Notes: generated from the sequence alone by a model not told the origin. A stretch of 64,000 bases of DNA from Bradyrhizobium elkanii USDA 76 (GCF_023278185.1 NZ_CP066356.1:620001-684000); one strand, 5' to 3'; positions 51,281 to 60,290 are shown, counted from the first letter of the stretch. Numbers and translations: made by a program.

Positions 51281-53149
51281 ATGGATGGAGGCGCGGCGAT
51301 GCTGACGAAACCTGCCTTTCGCAAGGTGGATTGGCTCGCACGTGACATCGCGGTCGAGCGGCGCGGTGACGGCACCGTCGTCCTGAAGTCGCGGATTCCG
51401 CTCCAGGCCTACGAGATGCATATCCCGGCCTATCTCGCCAAATGGGCGGCGCGGGCGCCGGAGCGCATCTGGCTCGCGCAGCGCGGCGGTCCCGACCGGC
51501 AGTGGCGCAAGGTCTCCTATGGTGAAGCCAAGCGCACCGTCGATGCGCTGACGCAAGGCCTGCTCGATCTCGGCGTTGGCGACGGCCGGCCGGTCGCGAT
51601 CCTCTCGGGCAATTCGATCGAGCACGCGCTGATGACGCAGGCCGCGATGCAGGCGAGGCTGCCGGCCGCGCCGGTGTCGCCGGCCTATTCGCTGATGAGC
51701 CAGGATCATCTCAAGCTCAAATACCTCTTCAACCTGATCAAGCCCGCCGTCGTGATGGTGCAGGACGGCCCGACCTTCGAGAAGGCGCTGAAGGCGATCG
51801 ACCTCACCGGCATCACGGTCGTCCACGTCCTGCGTCCCTGCGAGGGGATCAAGAGCATGGCCTTTGCCGACCTCGCGGCAACGCCGGTGACGGCTGCGGT
51901 CGGCGAGTCGATCGCGAAGATCACGCCCCGGACCGTCGGCAAGCTGCTGTTCACCTCGGGCTCGACCGGCATGCCCAAGGCCGTCATCAACACCCAGGAG
52001 ATGATGTGCGCCAACGCGGCGATGATGATGCAGGTGCGCCCGCGTGAAACGGAGGGCCCGATCCCGACCGTGCTCGACTGGATGCCGTGGAATCACACCA
52101 TGGGCGGCAACGCCGCGTTCAATCCGGTGCTGGTCGATGGCGGCACGCTCTATATCGACGACGGCCGGCCGATGCCGGGCCAGCTCGAGGAGACCATCAG
52201 GAACCTGCGCGAGGTGTCGCCGACCTATTACGCCAACGTGCCGGCCGGCTACGCCGCGCTCGCCGCCGCGATGGAGAAGGACGCGGCGCTGTGCCGGAGC
52301 TTCTTCAGGAACCTCTCGATCATGGCCTATGGCGGTGCGCGGCTGCCCGACGATCTCTATGACCGGATGCAGGCGCTGGCGGTGAAGACCACGGGCGAGC
52401 GCATCGTGTTCTACACCGGCTGGGGCTCGACCGAGACCGCGCCGACCTCGACCGGCACCTATTGGGACACCGAGCGCGTCGGCCTGATCGGCCTGCCGTT
52501 CCCCGGCGTCGAGCTGAAGATGGTGCCGTGCGGCTCGAAATACGAATTGCGGCTGCGCGGCGTCAACGTCACGCCCGGCTATTTCGGCCAGCCGGACCTG
52601 ACGGCGAAGATGTTCGACGAGGAGGGCTTCTACTGCATTGGCGATGCCGGCGTGTTCGTGAACCCCGAAGACCCGCTGCAGGGCATCATCTTTGCCGGCC
52701 GCGTGGTGGAGGATTTCAAGCTGACCACCGGCACCTTCGTCCATGTCGGCTCGCTGCGCACCGATGCGATCGCGGCCGCGACGCCGGTCGTACATGACGC
52801 GCTGGTTGCGGGGCAGGACCGTGAGTTCATCGGCCTGTTGTGCTGGCCGAACCTGCATGCCTGCCGCCAGCTCGTCGGCAACGCCGATGCAAGCTATGAG
52901 GACGTGATCCGGCATCCCGAGGTGGTCGCGTGCCTGAAGAAGGGCTTGCAGGCGCACAACGCGTCCACCACCGGCAGCAGCATGCGCATTGCGCGTGCGA
53001 TGCTGATGGTCGAGCCGCCGTCGATCGATGGCAACGAACTCACCGACAAGGGCTACATCAACCAGCGCGCCGGCCTCGAACGCCGCGCCGCACTGGTCGA
53101 GAAGCTGTATGCCGGCGAGCCCGGCGACGACGTGATCATCTTGAACTGA
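51281..53149 (+). CDS. AMP-dependent acyl-CoA synthetase, feruloyl-CoA synthase-like
   Basis: This 622-aa ligase resembles feruloyl-CoA synthases: AILSGNSIEHALMTQAAM (about 108), PVSPAYSLMSQDHLKLKY (about 130), phosphate loop LLFTSGSTGMPKAVINT (about 224), and a C-terminal region ending in GNELTDKGYINQRA, where the expected catalytic lysine is in TDKGYIN. The start at ATG 51281 (GGGAG upstream) is used; a much longer open frame beginning at 50273 runs through the crotonase gene and is a shadow. It activates an aromatic or bulky acid for the adjacent beta-oxidation enzymes (inference). Confidence 0.85.
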   Translation: MDGGAAMLTKPAFRKVDWLARDIAVERRGDGTVVLKSRIPLQAYEMHIPAYLAKWAARAPERIWLAQRGGPDRQWRKVSYGEAKRTVDALTQGLLDLGVGDGRPVAILSGNSIEHALMTQAAMQARLPAAPVSPAYSLMSQDHLKLKYLFNLIKPAVVMVQDGPTFEKALKAIDLTGITVVHVLRPCEGIKSMAFADLAATPVTAAVGESIAKITPRTVGKLLFTSGSTGMPKAVINTQEMMCANAAMMMQVRPRETEGPIPTVLDWMPWNHTMGGNAAFNPVLVDGGTLYIDDGRPMPGQLEETIRNLREVSPTYYANVPAGYAALAAAMEKDAALCRSFFRNLSIMAYGGARLPDDLYDRMQALAVKTTGERIVFYTGWGSTETAPTSTGTYWDTERVGLIGLPFPGVELKMVPCGSKYELRLRGVNVTPGYFGQPDLTAKMFDEEGFYCIGDAGVFVNPEDPLQGIIFAGRVVEDFKLTTGTFVHVGSLRTDAIAAATPVVHDALVAGQDREFIGLLCWPNLHACRQLVGNADASYEDVIRHPEVVACLKKGLQAHNASTTGSSMRIARAMLMVEPPSIDGNELTDKGYINQRAGLERRAALVEKLYAGEPGDDVIILN

Positions 53150-53153
53150 CCGT

Positions 53154-53231
53154 AGGATGGGTCAAGCGCAGCGAAACCCATCATCTCCAACCAGGCATTC
53201 GATGGGTATCGCTTCGCTCCACCCATCCTGT
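53154..53231. repeat. Palindromic element, family H
   Basis: TAGGATGGGTCAAGCGCAGC with GAAACCCATCA is mirrored by TGATGGGTATCGCTTCGCTCC-like sequence and CACCCATCCTG. It is a single copy here, between ligase and first dehydrogenase genes. Confidence 0.75.
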
Positions 53232-53260
53232 GAACAACAACAGCAACGCGGGTAAGCGCC

Positions 53261-54388
53261 ATGAATTTCGATTTCTCCGACGAACAGAAGCAGATGCGCG
53301 ATGAGGCGCGGAAATTCCTCAGCGAACAGTGCCCGCCGAAAGCCGTGCGCGAGGTGCTCGACGGCAAGGCGCCTTACGACAATGCGTTGTGGAAGGGCCT
53401 CGCCGAGATGGGCTTCCTCGGCGTCGCGATCCCGGAACAGTTCGGCGGTGCGGGCGCTGGCCATCTCGAGCTCTGCGTGATCGCGGAGGAAATGGGCCGC
53501 GCGCTGGCGCCGGTGCCGTTCTCCTCCACGGTCTATCTCGCCGCCGAAGCGATCCTGATCGCAGGCAGTGACGCGCAGAAGCAGAAGTGGCTGCCGAAGA
53601 TCGCCGCGGGCGAAGCCATCGGCACGCTGGCGCTGTTCGAGGGCAAGGGCAACCCGTCGCCGAAGGCGATCAAGCTCACGGCCAATGGCGGCGTGCTCAA
53701 CGGCGTCAAGAAGCCGGTGCCGGATGGCGCGATCGCCGATTTCGCCGTTGTCGCCGCGCGCACCGGCTCGAGCGGACGCGAGTCCGATATCTCGCTGTTC
53801 ATCGTCGATCTCAAGGCCGGCGGCGTCGAGGTCAAGTCGCTCACCAACATCGACCTGACCCGCGGCCAGGCCGAGTTCACCTTCAAGGATGCGAAGGCCG
53901 AGCCGCTCGGCGCTACCAGCGAGGGCTGGAGCGTGATCACCCAGGTGCTCGATCGCGCGGCCGTGTTGACGGCGTTCGAGCAGGTCGGCGGCGCCGACCG
54001 CGCGCTGGAGATGGGCCGCGACTATGCGCTCGACCGTATCGCGTTCGGCCGTCCGATCGGCTCGTTCCAGGCGGTCAAGCACATGCTGGCCGACATGTAT
54101 GTGTCGGCGACCTTGGCGCGCTCGAACTGCTATTACGGGGCCTGGGCGCTCTCGACCAATGCCGGCGAATTGCCGGAAGCCGCCGCCGCCGCGCGCATCA
54201 GCGCGACGCAGGCGTTCCAGCACTGCGCCAAGAACAATATCCAGGTCCATGGCGGCATGGGCTTCACCTGGGAGTTCGACTGCCACATGTACTACCGCCG
54301 CGCCAATGCGGTGGCGCTCGGTCTCGGCAGCCTGTCCTATTGGGAAGACGCGCTGATCGATCGCATGCGCAAGAAGAACGCGGCGTAA
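53261..54388 (+). CDS. Acyl-CoA dehydrogenase family protein (smaller partner)
   Basis: This 375-aa flavoprotein has an N-terminal helical domain (MNFDFSDEQKQMRDEARKFL), a middle beta domain (FEGKGNPSPKAIKL, then RGQAEFTFKDAKAEPLG) and a C-terminal helical domain with QVHGGMGFTWEFDCHMYYRRA (about 330). The loop that holds the usual catalytic glutamate-GT motif is diverged. It is adjacent to a 416-aa dehydrogenase gene (13 bp gap). Such small/large pairs occur as PimD/PimC-type heteromers for dicarboxylyl-CoA or aromatic-side-chain CoA substrates. Confidence 0.9.
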   Translation: MNFDFSDEQKQMRDEARKFLSEQCPPKAVREVLDGKAPYDNALWKGLAEMGFLGVAIPEQFGGAGAGHLELCVIAEEMGRALAPVPFSSTVYLAAEAILIAGSDAQKQKWLPKIAAGEAIGTLALFEGKGNPSPKAIKLTANGGVLNGVKKPVPDGAIADFAVVAARTGSSGRESDISLFIVDLKAGGVEVKSLTNIDLTRGQAEFTFKDAKAEPLGATSEGWSVITQVLDRAAVLTAFEQVGGADRALEMGRDYALDRIAFGRPIGSFQAVKHMLADMYVSATLARSNCYYGAWALSTNAGELPEAAAAARISATQAFQHCAKNNIQVHGGMGFTWEFDCHMYYRRANAVALGLGSLSYWEDALIDRMRKKNAA

Positions 54389-54401
54389 GCGAGGGACCGT
54401 C

Positions 54402-55652
54402 ATGAATTTCGACGACACCCCGCAGGAGGCCGCATTCCGCGCCGAGGCGAAAGCCTGGATCGCGGCCAATGCGCCCAAGCAATATGAGGACGAGCTCCGC
54501 AAGGCCTCGCTCGGCCGCGTTGCGCTCAAGGGCGCAAACATCCTCGAGGTCGCCAAGGCCTGGCAGAAGAAAAAGGCGGACGCCGGCTGGGCCTGCCTGC
54601 ACTGGCCGAAGGAGTATGGCGGCCGCGGCGCATCGCCGATCGAACGCGTGATCTGGCAGCAGGAGGAGGGCCCGTTCGGCCGCCTCAGCTCGATGTTCAT
54701 CATCGGCCACGGCATGTGCGGCCCGACCATGATGGCGTTCGCCGGCGAGGAGCAGAAGCGCAAATATCTGCCGCCGCTCGCCTCCGGCGAGAAGATCTGG
54801 TGCCAGCTGTTCTCCGAGCCGGCCGGCGGCTCCGACGTCGCCGGCCTGCGCACCCGCGCCGAGAAGCACGGCGACGAATGGGTGATCAACGGACAGAAGA
54901 TCTGGACCTCGGGCGCGCATTATTCCGACTACGGCATCCTGCTCACCCGCACCGATCCGACCGTGCCCAAGCACAAGGGCCTCACCATGTTCTTCCTGGA
55001 CATGAAGAGCCCGGGCGTCGAGGTCAGGCCGATCAAGCAGGCGAGCGGGGCGTCGGACTTCAACGAAGTCTATTTCACCGACGTGCGCATTCCGGACGCG
55101 CAGCGGCTCGGCAATGTCAATGACGGCTGGAACGTGTCGCTGACCACGCTGATGAACGAGCGCATGTCGATCGGCGCCGGCGTCGCCACCGGCTTCCCCG
55201 AGCTGTTCGACTATTGCAGCAGCCTGATGCTGGAGGATGGCCCCGCGATCGAGAACCGCGCGGTGCGCTCCAAGCTCGCGAACTGGGCGGTGAAGGCGAG
55301 CGGGCTGAAATACACCAGCATGCGCGCGATCTCGGCGCTGTCGAAGGGCGAGCGTCCCGGACCGGAGAATTCGATCGGCAAGCTGGTCGCCGGTTCGATG
55401 ATCCAGGACGTCGCGACCTATGCGCTCGATCTGCAGGGCGCGGCCGGCGCGCTGAACGGGATTGAAGATGCCGAGGTCGCCGGCAAATTCCAGGCGATGC
55501 TGCTGCGCGCGCCGGGCACCCGCGTCGAGGGCGGCACCGACGAGATCATGCGCAACATCATCGCCGAACGCGTGCTGGGCCTGCCCGGCGACATCAGGGT
55601 CGACAAGGACGTTCCCTTCAACAAGATCCCGACCAAGGGAAGAGCTTCATGA
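54402..55652 (+). CDS. Acyl-CoA dehydrogenase family protein (larger partner)
   Basis: This 416-aa acyl-CoA dehydrogenase has the flavin-binding motif CQLFSEPAGGSDVAGLRTRA (about 128) and the substrate/flavin strand WVINGQKIWTSGAHYSDYG. Its C-terminal signature VEGGTDEIMRNIIAERVLGLP (about 380, shown shortened: GGTDEIMRNII) has glycine where medium-chain enzymes have the catalytic glutamate, so the base is probably elsewhere, as in long-chain or isovaleryl types. It is about 80 percent similar to the next dehydrogenase by eye. It probably works with the 375-aa protein encoded just upstream. Confidence 0.9.
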   Translation: MNFDDTPQEAAFRAEAKAWIAANAPKQYEDELRKASLGRVALKGANILEVAKAWQKKKADAGWACLHWPKEYGGRGASPIERVIWQQEEGPFGRLSSMFIIGHGMCGPTMMAFAGEEQKRKYLPPLASGEKIWCQLFSEPAGGSDVAGLRTRAEKHGDEWVINGQKIWTSGAHYSDYGILLTRTDPTVPKHKGLTMFFLDMKSPGVEVRPIKQASGASDFNEVYFTDVRIPDAQRLGNVNDGWNVSLTTLMNERMSIGAGVATGFPELFDYCSSLMLEDGPAIENRAVRSKLANWAVKASGLKYTSMRAISALSKGERPGPENSIGKLVAGSMIQDVATYALDLQGAAGALNGIEDAEVAGKFQAMLLRAPGTRVEGGTDEIMRNIIAERVLGLPGDIRVDKDVPFNKIPTKGRAS

Positions 55653-55750
55653 CCTCATCCTGAGGAGCCGCGCAGCGGCGTCTCGAAGGATGAGGCCCCA
55701 GTCGGGCCGCATGGTTCGAGACGGCGCAAGCGCCTCCTCACCATGAGGGG
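55653..55750. repeat. REP-like palindromic element, family C
   Basis: CTCATCCTGAGGAGCCGCGC with GTCTCGAAGGATGAGG is mirrored by a partly decayed GGTTCGAGACGGCGCAAGCG and CCTCACCATGAGG. It lies between the two paralogous dehydrogenase genes. Confidence 0.8.
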
Positions 55751-55785
55751 AAACAGTGACACTAGGATCGTAAAAGAGGTTCGCC

Positions 55786-57036
55786 ATGAATTTCGATGAC
55801 ACCCCGCGGGAAGCCGAGTTCCGCGCCATCGCCCGCAAGTGGATCGCGGCCAACGCGCCGAAGGAGTTCGAAGAGGAGCTCTCGAAGTCCTCGCTCGGCC
55901 GCATCCGGCTTGCCAGGCACGACATGGTCGAGGTCGGCAAGGCTTGGCAGAAGAAGAAGGCGGAGGGCGGCTGGGCCTGCCTGCACTGGCCGAAGGAATA
56001 TGGCGGCCGCGGCGCCACCCCGATCGAGCGCGTGATCTGGCAGCAGGAAGAGGGCGTCTACGGCAAATTGACCCAGCCGTTCCAGATCGGCGAGGGCATG
56101 TGCGGCCCGACGGTGATGGCCTGGGGCAGCGAAGAGGCCAAGCGCCGCTATCTGCCGAAACTCGCCTCCGGCGAGGAGATCTGGTGCCAGCTGTTCTCCG
56201 AGCCGTCGGCCGGCTCCGACGTCGCGGGGCTGCGCACCCGCGCCGAGAAGAAGGGCGACAATTGGGTCGTCAACGGCCAGAAGATCTGGACGTCCGGCGC
56301 GCATTACTCCGACTACGGCCTGTTGATCGCGCGCACCGATCCGAATGTCCCGAAGCATAAGGGCCTCACGATGTTCTTCCTCGACATGAAGAGCCCCGGC
56401 GTCGAGGTGCGGCCGATCAAGCAGGCCAACGGCATGCAGGAGTTCAACGAGGTCTATTTCACCGACGTCGTAATCCCGGACAGCCAGCGGTTAGGGGCGG
56501 TCGGCGAGGGCTGGAGCGTGTCGCTGACCACGCTGATGAACGAGCGCATGTCGATCGGCGCGCGGCTCGCCACCGGCGTGCCCGAGATGTTCGAGTTCTG
56601 CTCCAATTTGATGCTGGAGGAAGGTCTTGCGATCGACGATCCGGCGGTGCGCTCCAGACTTGCGAACTGGGCGGTGAAGGCGAGCGGGCTGAAATACACC
56701 AGCTACCGCGCCATCTCGGCGCTGTCGAAGGGCGAGCGACCGGGGCCGGAAAACTCCATCGGCAAGCTCGTCTCCGGCCTGATGCTGCAGGATATCGCGA
56801 CCTATGCGATGGACCTGGAAGGCGCGGCAGGCAGCCTCACCGGCACCGACGAGGAGCAGGCCAACGGCCAGTTCCAGCAGATGCTGCTGTCGTCGCCCTC
56901 GATGCGCATCGCCGGCGGCACCGACGAGATCCTGCGCAACATCATCGCCGAGCGCGTGCTGGGCCTGCCCGGCGACATTCGCGTCGACAAGGATGTGCCC
57001 TACAACAAGATCCCGACCAAGGGGCGGGGTGGTTAG
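55786..57036 (+). CDS. Acyl-CoA dehydrogenase family protein, tandem paralogue
   Basis: This 416-aa protein has the same length and organisation as the product of 54402-55652: CQLFSEPSAGSDVAGLRTRA, KIWTSGAHYSDYG, and C-terminal GGTDEILRNIIAERVLGLPG. Identity is high over the entire length, with differences clustered in residues 20-60 and 330-375, so the pair is a tandem duplication that may differ in acyl preference. The ATG follows AAAAGAGGTTCGCC. The glutamate-GT position is again glycine. Confidence 0.9.
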   Translation: MNFDDTPREAEFRAIARKWIAANAPKEFEEELSKSSLGRIRLARHDMVEVGKAWQKKKAEGGWACLHWPKEYGGRGATPIERVIWQQEEGVYGKLTQPFQIGEGMCGPTVMAWGSEEAKRRYLPKLASGEEIWCQLFSEPSAGSDVAGLRTRAEKKGDNWVVNGQKIWTSGAHYSDYGLLIARTDPNVPKHKGLTMFFLDMKSPGVEVRPIKQANGMQEFNEVYFTDVVIPDSQRLGAVGEGWSVSLTTLMNERMSIGARLATGVPEMFEFCSNLMLEEGLAIDDPAVRSRLANWAVKASGLKYTSYRAISALSKGERPGPENSIGKLVSGLMLQDIATYAMDLEGAAGSLTGTDEEQANGQFQQMLLSSPSMRIAGGTDEILRNIIAERVLGLPGDIRVDKDVPYNKIPTKGRGG

Positions 57037-57037
57037 T

Positions 57038-57117
57038 CGTCATTCCGGGGCGATGCGAAGCATCGAACCCGGAATCTCGAGATTCCGGGTTCACGCTTCG
57101 CGTGCCCCGGAATGACG
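57038..57117. repeat. Palindromic element, family F
   Basis: CGTCATTCCGGGGCGATGCG with GAACCCGGAATC is mirrored by GATTCCGGGTTC and CGCGTGCCCCGGAATGACG. It is a nearly perfect 80-bp cruciform, single copy here, located just before the nitroreductase ribosome site. Confidence 0.88.
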
Positions 57118-57134
57118 AAAAAGGAGGATATATC

Positions 57135-57848
57135 ATGGACGCGAAGACACCGAACCCGCGCTACGCGACCGAGGACCGCATCGGCGCGCTCGAGGAATTG
57201 CTCAACGAGCGCTACTCGGTGCGCGCGTTCCAGCCGCGCGAGGTGCCGCGCGAAGTCATCGAGCACATTCTGTCGACGGCGCAGCGCACCGCGTCCTGGT
57301 GCAACAGCCAGCCCTGGCAGGTGCTCATCGTCTCCGGCGAGGCCAAGGAGCGGTTTCGCAAGGCGATCTATGCCGAGGCCTCGCGCGGCCTCGCCGAGGA
57401 TTACGACTTCACGCCGCCGCGCGAATATGTCGGGGTCTACCTGGAGCGCCGCCGCGAAAGCGGCTTCCAGCTCTACAACACGCTCGGCATCGCGCGCGGC
57501 GACAAGGCAGCCTACGCAAAACAGGCGCTGGAGAACTACAATTTCTTCGGCGCGCCGCACATTGCCGTGATCCACACCAATGAGCCGCTCGGCATCTATG
57601 GTGCGATCGACTGCGGCGGCTATGTCTCGAATTTCATGCTGGCGGCGCAGGCGCTCGGGCTCGGCACCATCCCGCAGGCGGCGATCGCGCGCCATTCCGG
57701 GCTGATCCGCCGTCATTTCAACCTGGCCGACGATCGCCGGGTTGTCTGCGGTATCTCGTTCGGCTATGCCGATCACGCGCAAAAGGTGAACAGCTACCGC
57801 ACGTCGCGTGCGACCGTGGAAGACACTGTCACATTCGTCGATGTATAA
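57135..57848 (+). CDS. Nitroreductase-family FMN protein
   Basis: This 237-aa nitroreductase has the N-terminal RYSVRAFQPREVP FMN-phosphate motif (about 24), TASWCNSQPWQVLIV (about 52) and the C-terminal SNFMLAAQALGLGTIPQAA (about 170). ATG 57135 is set by AAGGAGG; a frame from 57102 begins inside the repeat. It follows the dehydrogenase genes and may reduce an enoyl, nitro or quinone-like group of the pathway substrate, or recycle flavin. The function is open. Confidence 0.88.
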   Translation: MDAKTPNPRYATEDRIGALEELLNERYSVRAFQPREVPREVIEHILSTAQRTASWCNSQPWQVLIVSGEAKERFRKAIYAEASRGLAEDYDFTPPREYVGVYLERRRESGFQLYNTLGIARGDKAAYAKQALENYNFFGAPHIAVIHTNEPLGIYGAIDCGGYVSNFMLAAQALGLGTIPQAAIARHSGLIRRHFNLADDRRVVCGISFGYADHAQKVNSYRTSRATVEDTVTFVDV

Positions 57849-57923
57849 TTTCCTCAAGGCGGGAAGGTCGGTTCACCCCCCGCCGAGGACAAGAAAAGCT
57901 ACGAAGAAACGACAAGAACAAAA

Positions 57924-58334
57924 ATGGCGAATAACGCCTCCCTGACGCCGGCTGAGATCAGCTGGCAGCTGCACCGTCTGCCTGCACTCGAGCGCGACGC
58001 GTTCATCGCCGCGCATTATCTGGGACGGCCCGTTGCCTGGAAGACCCGCTTCTTCGACGCGATCGATTGGGGCGCGGCCTCGGTGCTGCAATTCAGCTTC
58101 CTGCAGCGCGGCTGGCATCGCCATTCGCGGCTCGACAATCCGATCTATGCCTATATCGACATCGAGGAACATCCGGAAACCCGCGGCCTGCGCCGCGGCC
58201 GCCGGATCGATCTTGAGGGCACGATCAAGGGCGTCGACTTCGTGACCGGGATTACGCTGACGCTGGAGCGGTTCGAGATCCTGCCGGTCAATTTTTTCGA
58301 CCGCTTCGTGATCAGCTCCGACAGCCGCTACTAG
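57924..58334 (+). CDS. Conserved small protein of unknown function
   Basis: This 136-aa soluble protein has an N-terminal helix pair (LTPAEISWQLHRLPALERDAFIAAHYLGRP) and a beta-rich remainder ending in LPVNFFDRFVISSDSRY. It has no signal peptide, metal motif or recognised domain. It lies 75 bp after the nitroreductase gene on the same strand. I do not recognise the family. Confidence 0.7.
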   Translation: MANNASLTPAEISWQLHRLPALERDAFIAAHYLGRPVAWKTRFFDAIDWGAASVLQFSFLQRGWHRHSRLDNPIYAYIDIEEHPETRGLRRGRRIDLEGTIKGVDFVTGITLTLERFEILPVNFFDRFVISSDSRY

Positions 58335-58360
58335 CAAGCAGCGAACCGCAGACTCTGCTC

Positions 58361-58507
58361 CACCTCGCCCCGCGCGCGGGGAGAGGTCGGAACGCATCGT
58401 TAGATGCGTTCCGGGTGAGGGGGAGTCTCAGCAAGCGCAGCTATCACCGTATGCGCGGAGACAGCCCCTCACCTCAACCCTCTCCCCGTAAGAACGGGGC
58501 GAGGGAG
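58361..58507. repeat. REP-like composite element, family A
   Basis: CACCTCGCCCCGCGCGCGGG with GAGAGGTCGG and GGGTGAGGGG is mirrored by CCCCTCACCTCAACCCTCTC and CCCGTAAGAACGGGGCGAGG. It lies between convergent genes. Confidence 0.82.
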
Positions 58508-58550
58508 CGCACTGCTCCTGCGGCTCCATTCAACCCAATCTCATTACGCT

Positions 58551-59549
58551 TCAGCGTCCCGCCACCGCGCGGCGGGCCGGCGCGTCGGCATAGCGCGCGG
58601 CCATCGCGCTCGTCAGCTCGGCCATCTTCTCGCGCAACTCTAACGGCGCGACCACCTCGGCCTCGGCCCCGAGCCGCAGCAATTCGGTCGCCGCGTGCCA
58701 CACCGTCTTGCCGACCGGCATGGTGGCGAGCCGCCAGCCGTCGGCGTCAGTGCCATCAGTGAGCCGCATCCGCGCCTTCACGTAAGGGTGGGCCAGCGCA
58801 TCGAACAGTTTCAGCCCGAGCGGCGACAGCCGCACCGTGGCCTCGTTCGGATGCAGCTCGGCCTCCAGCCGCTCGATCGAGGCGCGCCAATAGGCGGCGA
58901 GGTCGAACTCCGCGGGCCGCGCGAACGGCGTCTCCAGCGTCACGCAGTCCAGCACGCGTGCGACGCGATAGGTGCGCACATTGCCGTCGACGAGGCCGGC
59001 GAGGTACCAGCTGCCGCCCTTCAGCACGAGGCCGAGCGGCGCCACGCGCCGCCGCTTCTCGGCTTTCCAGCTCTGGTAGCGGATCTCGAGCATGGTCTCG
59101 CGCAGCACGGCGCCGGCGATGGCGCGCAGATGCTCCGGCTCCTCGGTCTCGCCGAACCAGCCGGGTGCGTCGAGATGGAAGCGCTGCTGCATCCCTCTTG
59201 CGTTGGGCCGCAGGTTCTCCGGCAGCGCCGCCATCAGTTTGGTTTGCGCCGCCACCATCGCGGCATCGAGGCCAAGCGCGGCGGCGGGCCCCGGGAGACC
59301 GGCCATGAACAGCGCCTCGGCTTCGCCCTGCGACAGGCCGTTGAGCCGCACGCGATAGCCGTCGAGCAGGCGATAGCCGCCCTCGGCGCCGCGGTCGGCA
59401 TAGACGGGAACGCCGGCTGCGGCGAGCGCGTCGATGTCACGATAAATCGTGCGCACCGAAACCTCGCAGGCTTCCGCCAGCTCAGGCGCGGTGACCTGCC
59501 CCCGCGCCTGCAGGGTGGTGAGGATGGAAAACAGCCGGCTCGCGCGCAT
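58551..59549 (-). CDS. YafY-type transcriptional regulator (HTH + WYL domains)
   Basis: This 332-aa regulator has an N-terminal winged HTH_11 domain (about 1-60: LFSILTTLQARGQVTAPELA, then VSVRTIYRDIDAL) and a WYL domain (about 145-225) with the signature GGSWYLAGLVDG. A C-terminal WCX-like extension follows. Start 59549 (MRASRLFS) is chosen; upstream codons run into the operator. It is divergent from the glutathione transferase gene, and a perfect 10-bp-arm palindrome lies between. Such regulators commonly repress the adjacent gene and themselves. Confidence 0.9.
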   Translation of the reverse strand: MRASRLFSILTTLQARGQVTAPELAEACEVSVRTIYRDIDALAAAGVPVYADRGAEGGYRLLDGYRVRLNGLSQGEAEALFMAGLPGPAAALGLDAAMVAAQTKLMAALPENLRPNARGMQQRFHLDAPGWFGETEEPEHLRAIAGAVLRETMLEIRYQSWKAEKRRRVAPLGLVLKGGSWYLAGLVDGNVRTYRVARVLDCVTLETPFARPAEFDLAAYWRASIERLEAELHPNEATVRLSPLGLKLFDALAHPYVKARMRLTDGTDADGWRLATMPVGKTVWHAATELLRLGAEAEVVAPLELREKMAELTSAMAARYADAPARRAVAGR

Positions 59550-59558
59550 GGCCAAATC

Positions 59559-59583
59559 ATACCTGACACAAGATGTCAGGTAT
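59559..59583. promoter_or_regulatory. Perfect palindromic operator ATACCTGACA-N5-TGTCAGGTAT
   Basis: The arms at 59559-59568 and 59574-59583 are perfect 10-bp complements separated by CAAGA. It sits 10 bp before the WYL regulator start and 48 bp before the transferase start, where one bound dimer could control both promoters. Confidence 0.85.
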
Positions 59584-59631
59584 AGGCGGACATAACGAGA
59601 CCACGCCCTGACGGCGCAAGGAGACCCGCCC

Positions 59632-60276
59632 ATGACCACCACCGACCGCGTCACGCTGTATTATTCGCCGCAGAGCCGCGCCACCGGCACCCGCGTGCTG
59701 CTGGAGGAGCTCGGCGCGCCCTATGATCTGCACGTTCTCAACATGAAGGCGGGCGAGCAGCGCAAGGAGGCCTATCTCGCCATCAATCCGCTCGGCAAGG
59801 TGCCGGCGATCCGCCTTGGCGACGCGCTGGTGACCGAACAGGTCGCGATCTTCATCTATCTCGCCGATCTGTTTCCGCAGGCCGGCCTGACGCCGGCGCT
59901 GAACGACCCGTGCCGCGGCCCGTATCTGCGCTGGATCGCCTATTACGGCTCCTCGTTCGAGCCGGCCGTGATCGACCATTTCATGAAGCGCGAGCCCGCG
60001 CCGATCACGCAGTCGCCCTATGCCGATTACGACACCATGCTGGGCGCGCTGGAGGCGCAGCTGGCTAAGGGGCCCTATCTGCTCGGCGAACAGTTCACGG
60101 CGGCGGACATCCTCTGGGGCATCGCGCTCTCTTGGACCATGATGTTCGGCATCGTGCCGAAAAGGGACGTGTTCGTCCGCTATGCCGAACGCATCGCCGC
60201 GCGCCCGGCCTTCCAGCGGATATCGAAGGCCGACGACGAGATGGCGGCGCAGCATGCGGCGGCCGCCGGAGTGTGA
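59632..60276 (+). CDS. Glutathione S-transferase family protein
   Basis: This 214-aa transferase has an N-terminal thioredoxin-like domain (YYSPQSRATGTRVLLEELG, NPLGKVPAIRL, then TEQVAIFIYLADLF) with serines near residue 12-15 in the catalytic position. The C-terminal helical domain has the conserved FTAADILWGIAL motif (about 160). The ATG at 59632 follows AAGGAG. It is controlled, by inference, by the divergent WYL regulator, and is followed 14 bp later by the DUF6157-like gene. Confidence 0.92.
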   Translation: MTTTDRVTLYYSPQSRATGTRVLLEELGAPYDLHVLNMKAGEQRKEAYLAINPLGKVPAIRLGDALVTEQVAIFIYLADLFPQAGLTPALNDPCRGPYLRWIAYYGSSFEPAVIDHFMKREPAPITQSPYADYDTMLGALEAQLAKGPYLLGEQFTAADILWGIALSWTMMFGIVPKRDVFVRYAERIAARPAFQRISKADDEMAAQHAAAAGV

Positions 60277-60290
60277 TACGGATCGGGCCG

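Noticed and set aside
50273..53149. Possible 958-aa fusion protein beginning in a repeat and ending as the ligase
   Set aside because: The first 336 codons are an off-frame reading of the family A repeat and the crotonase gene. The ligase start at 51281 has a ribosome site.
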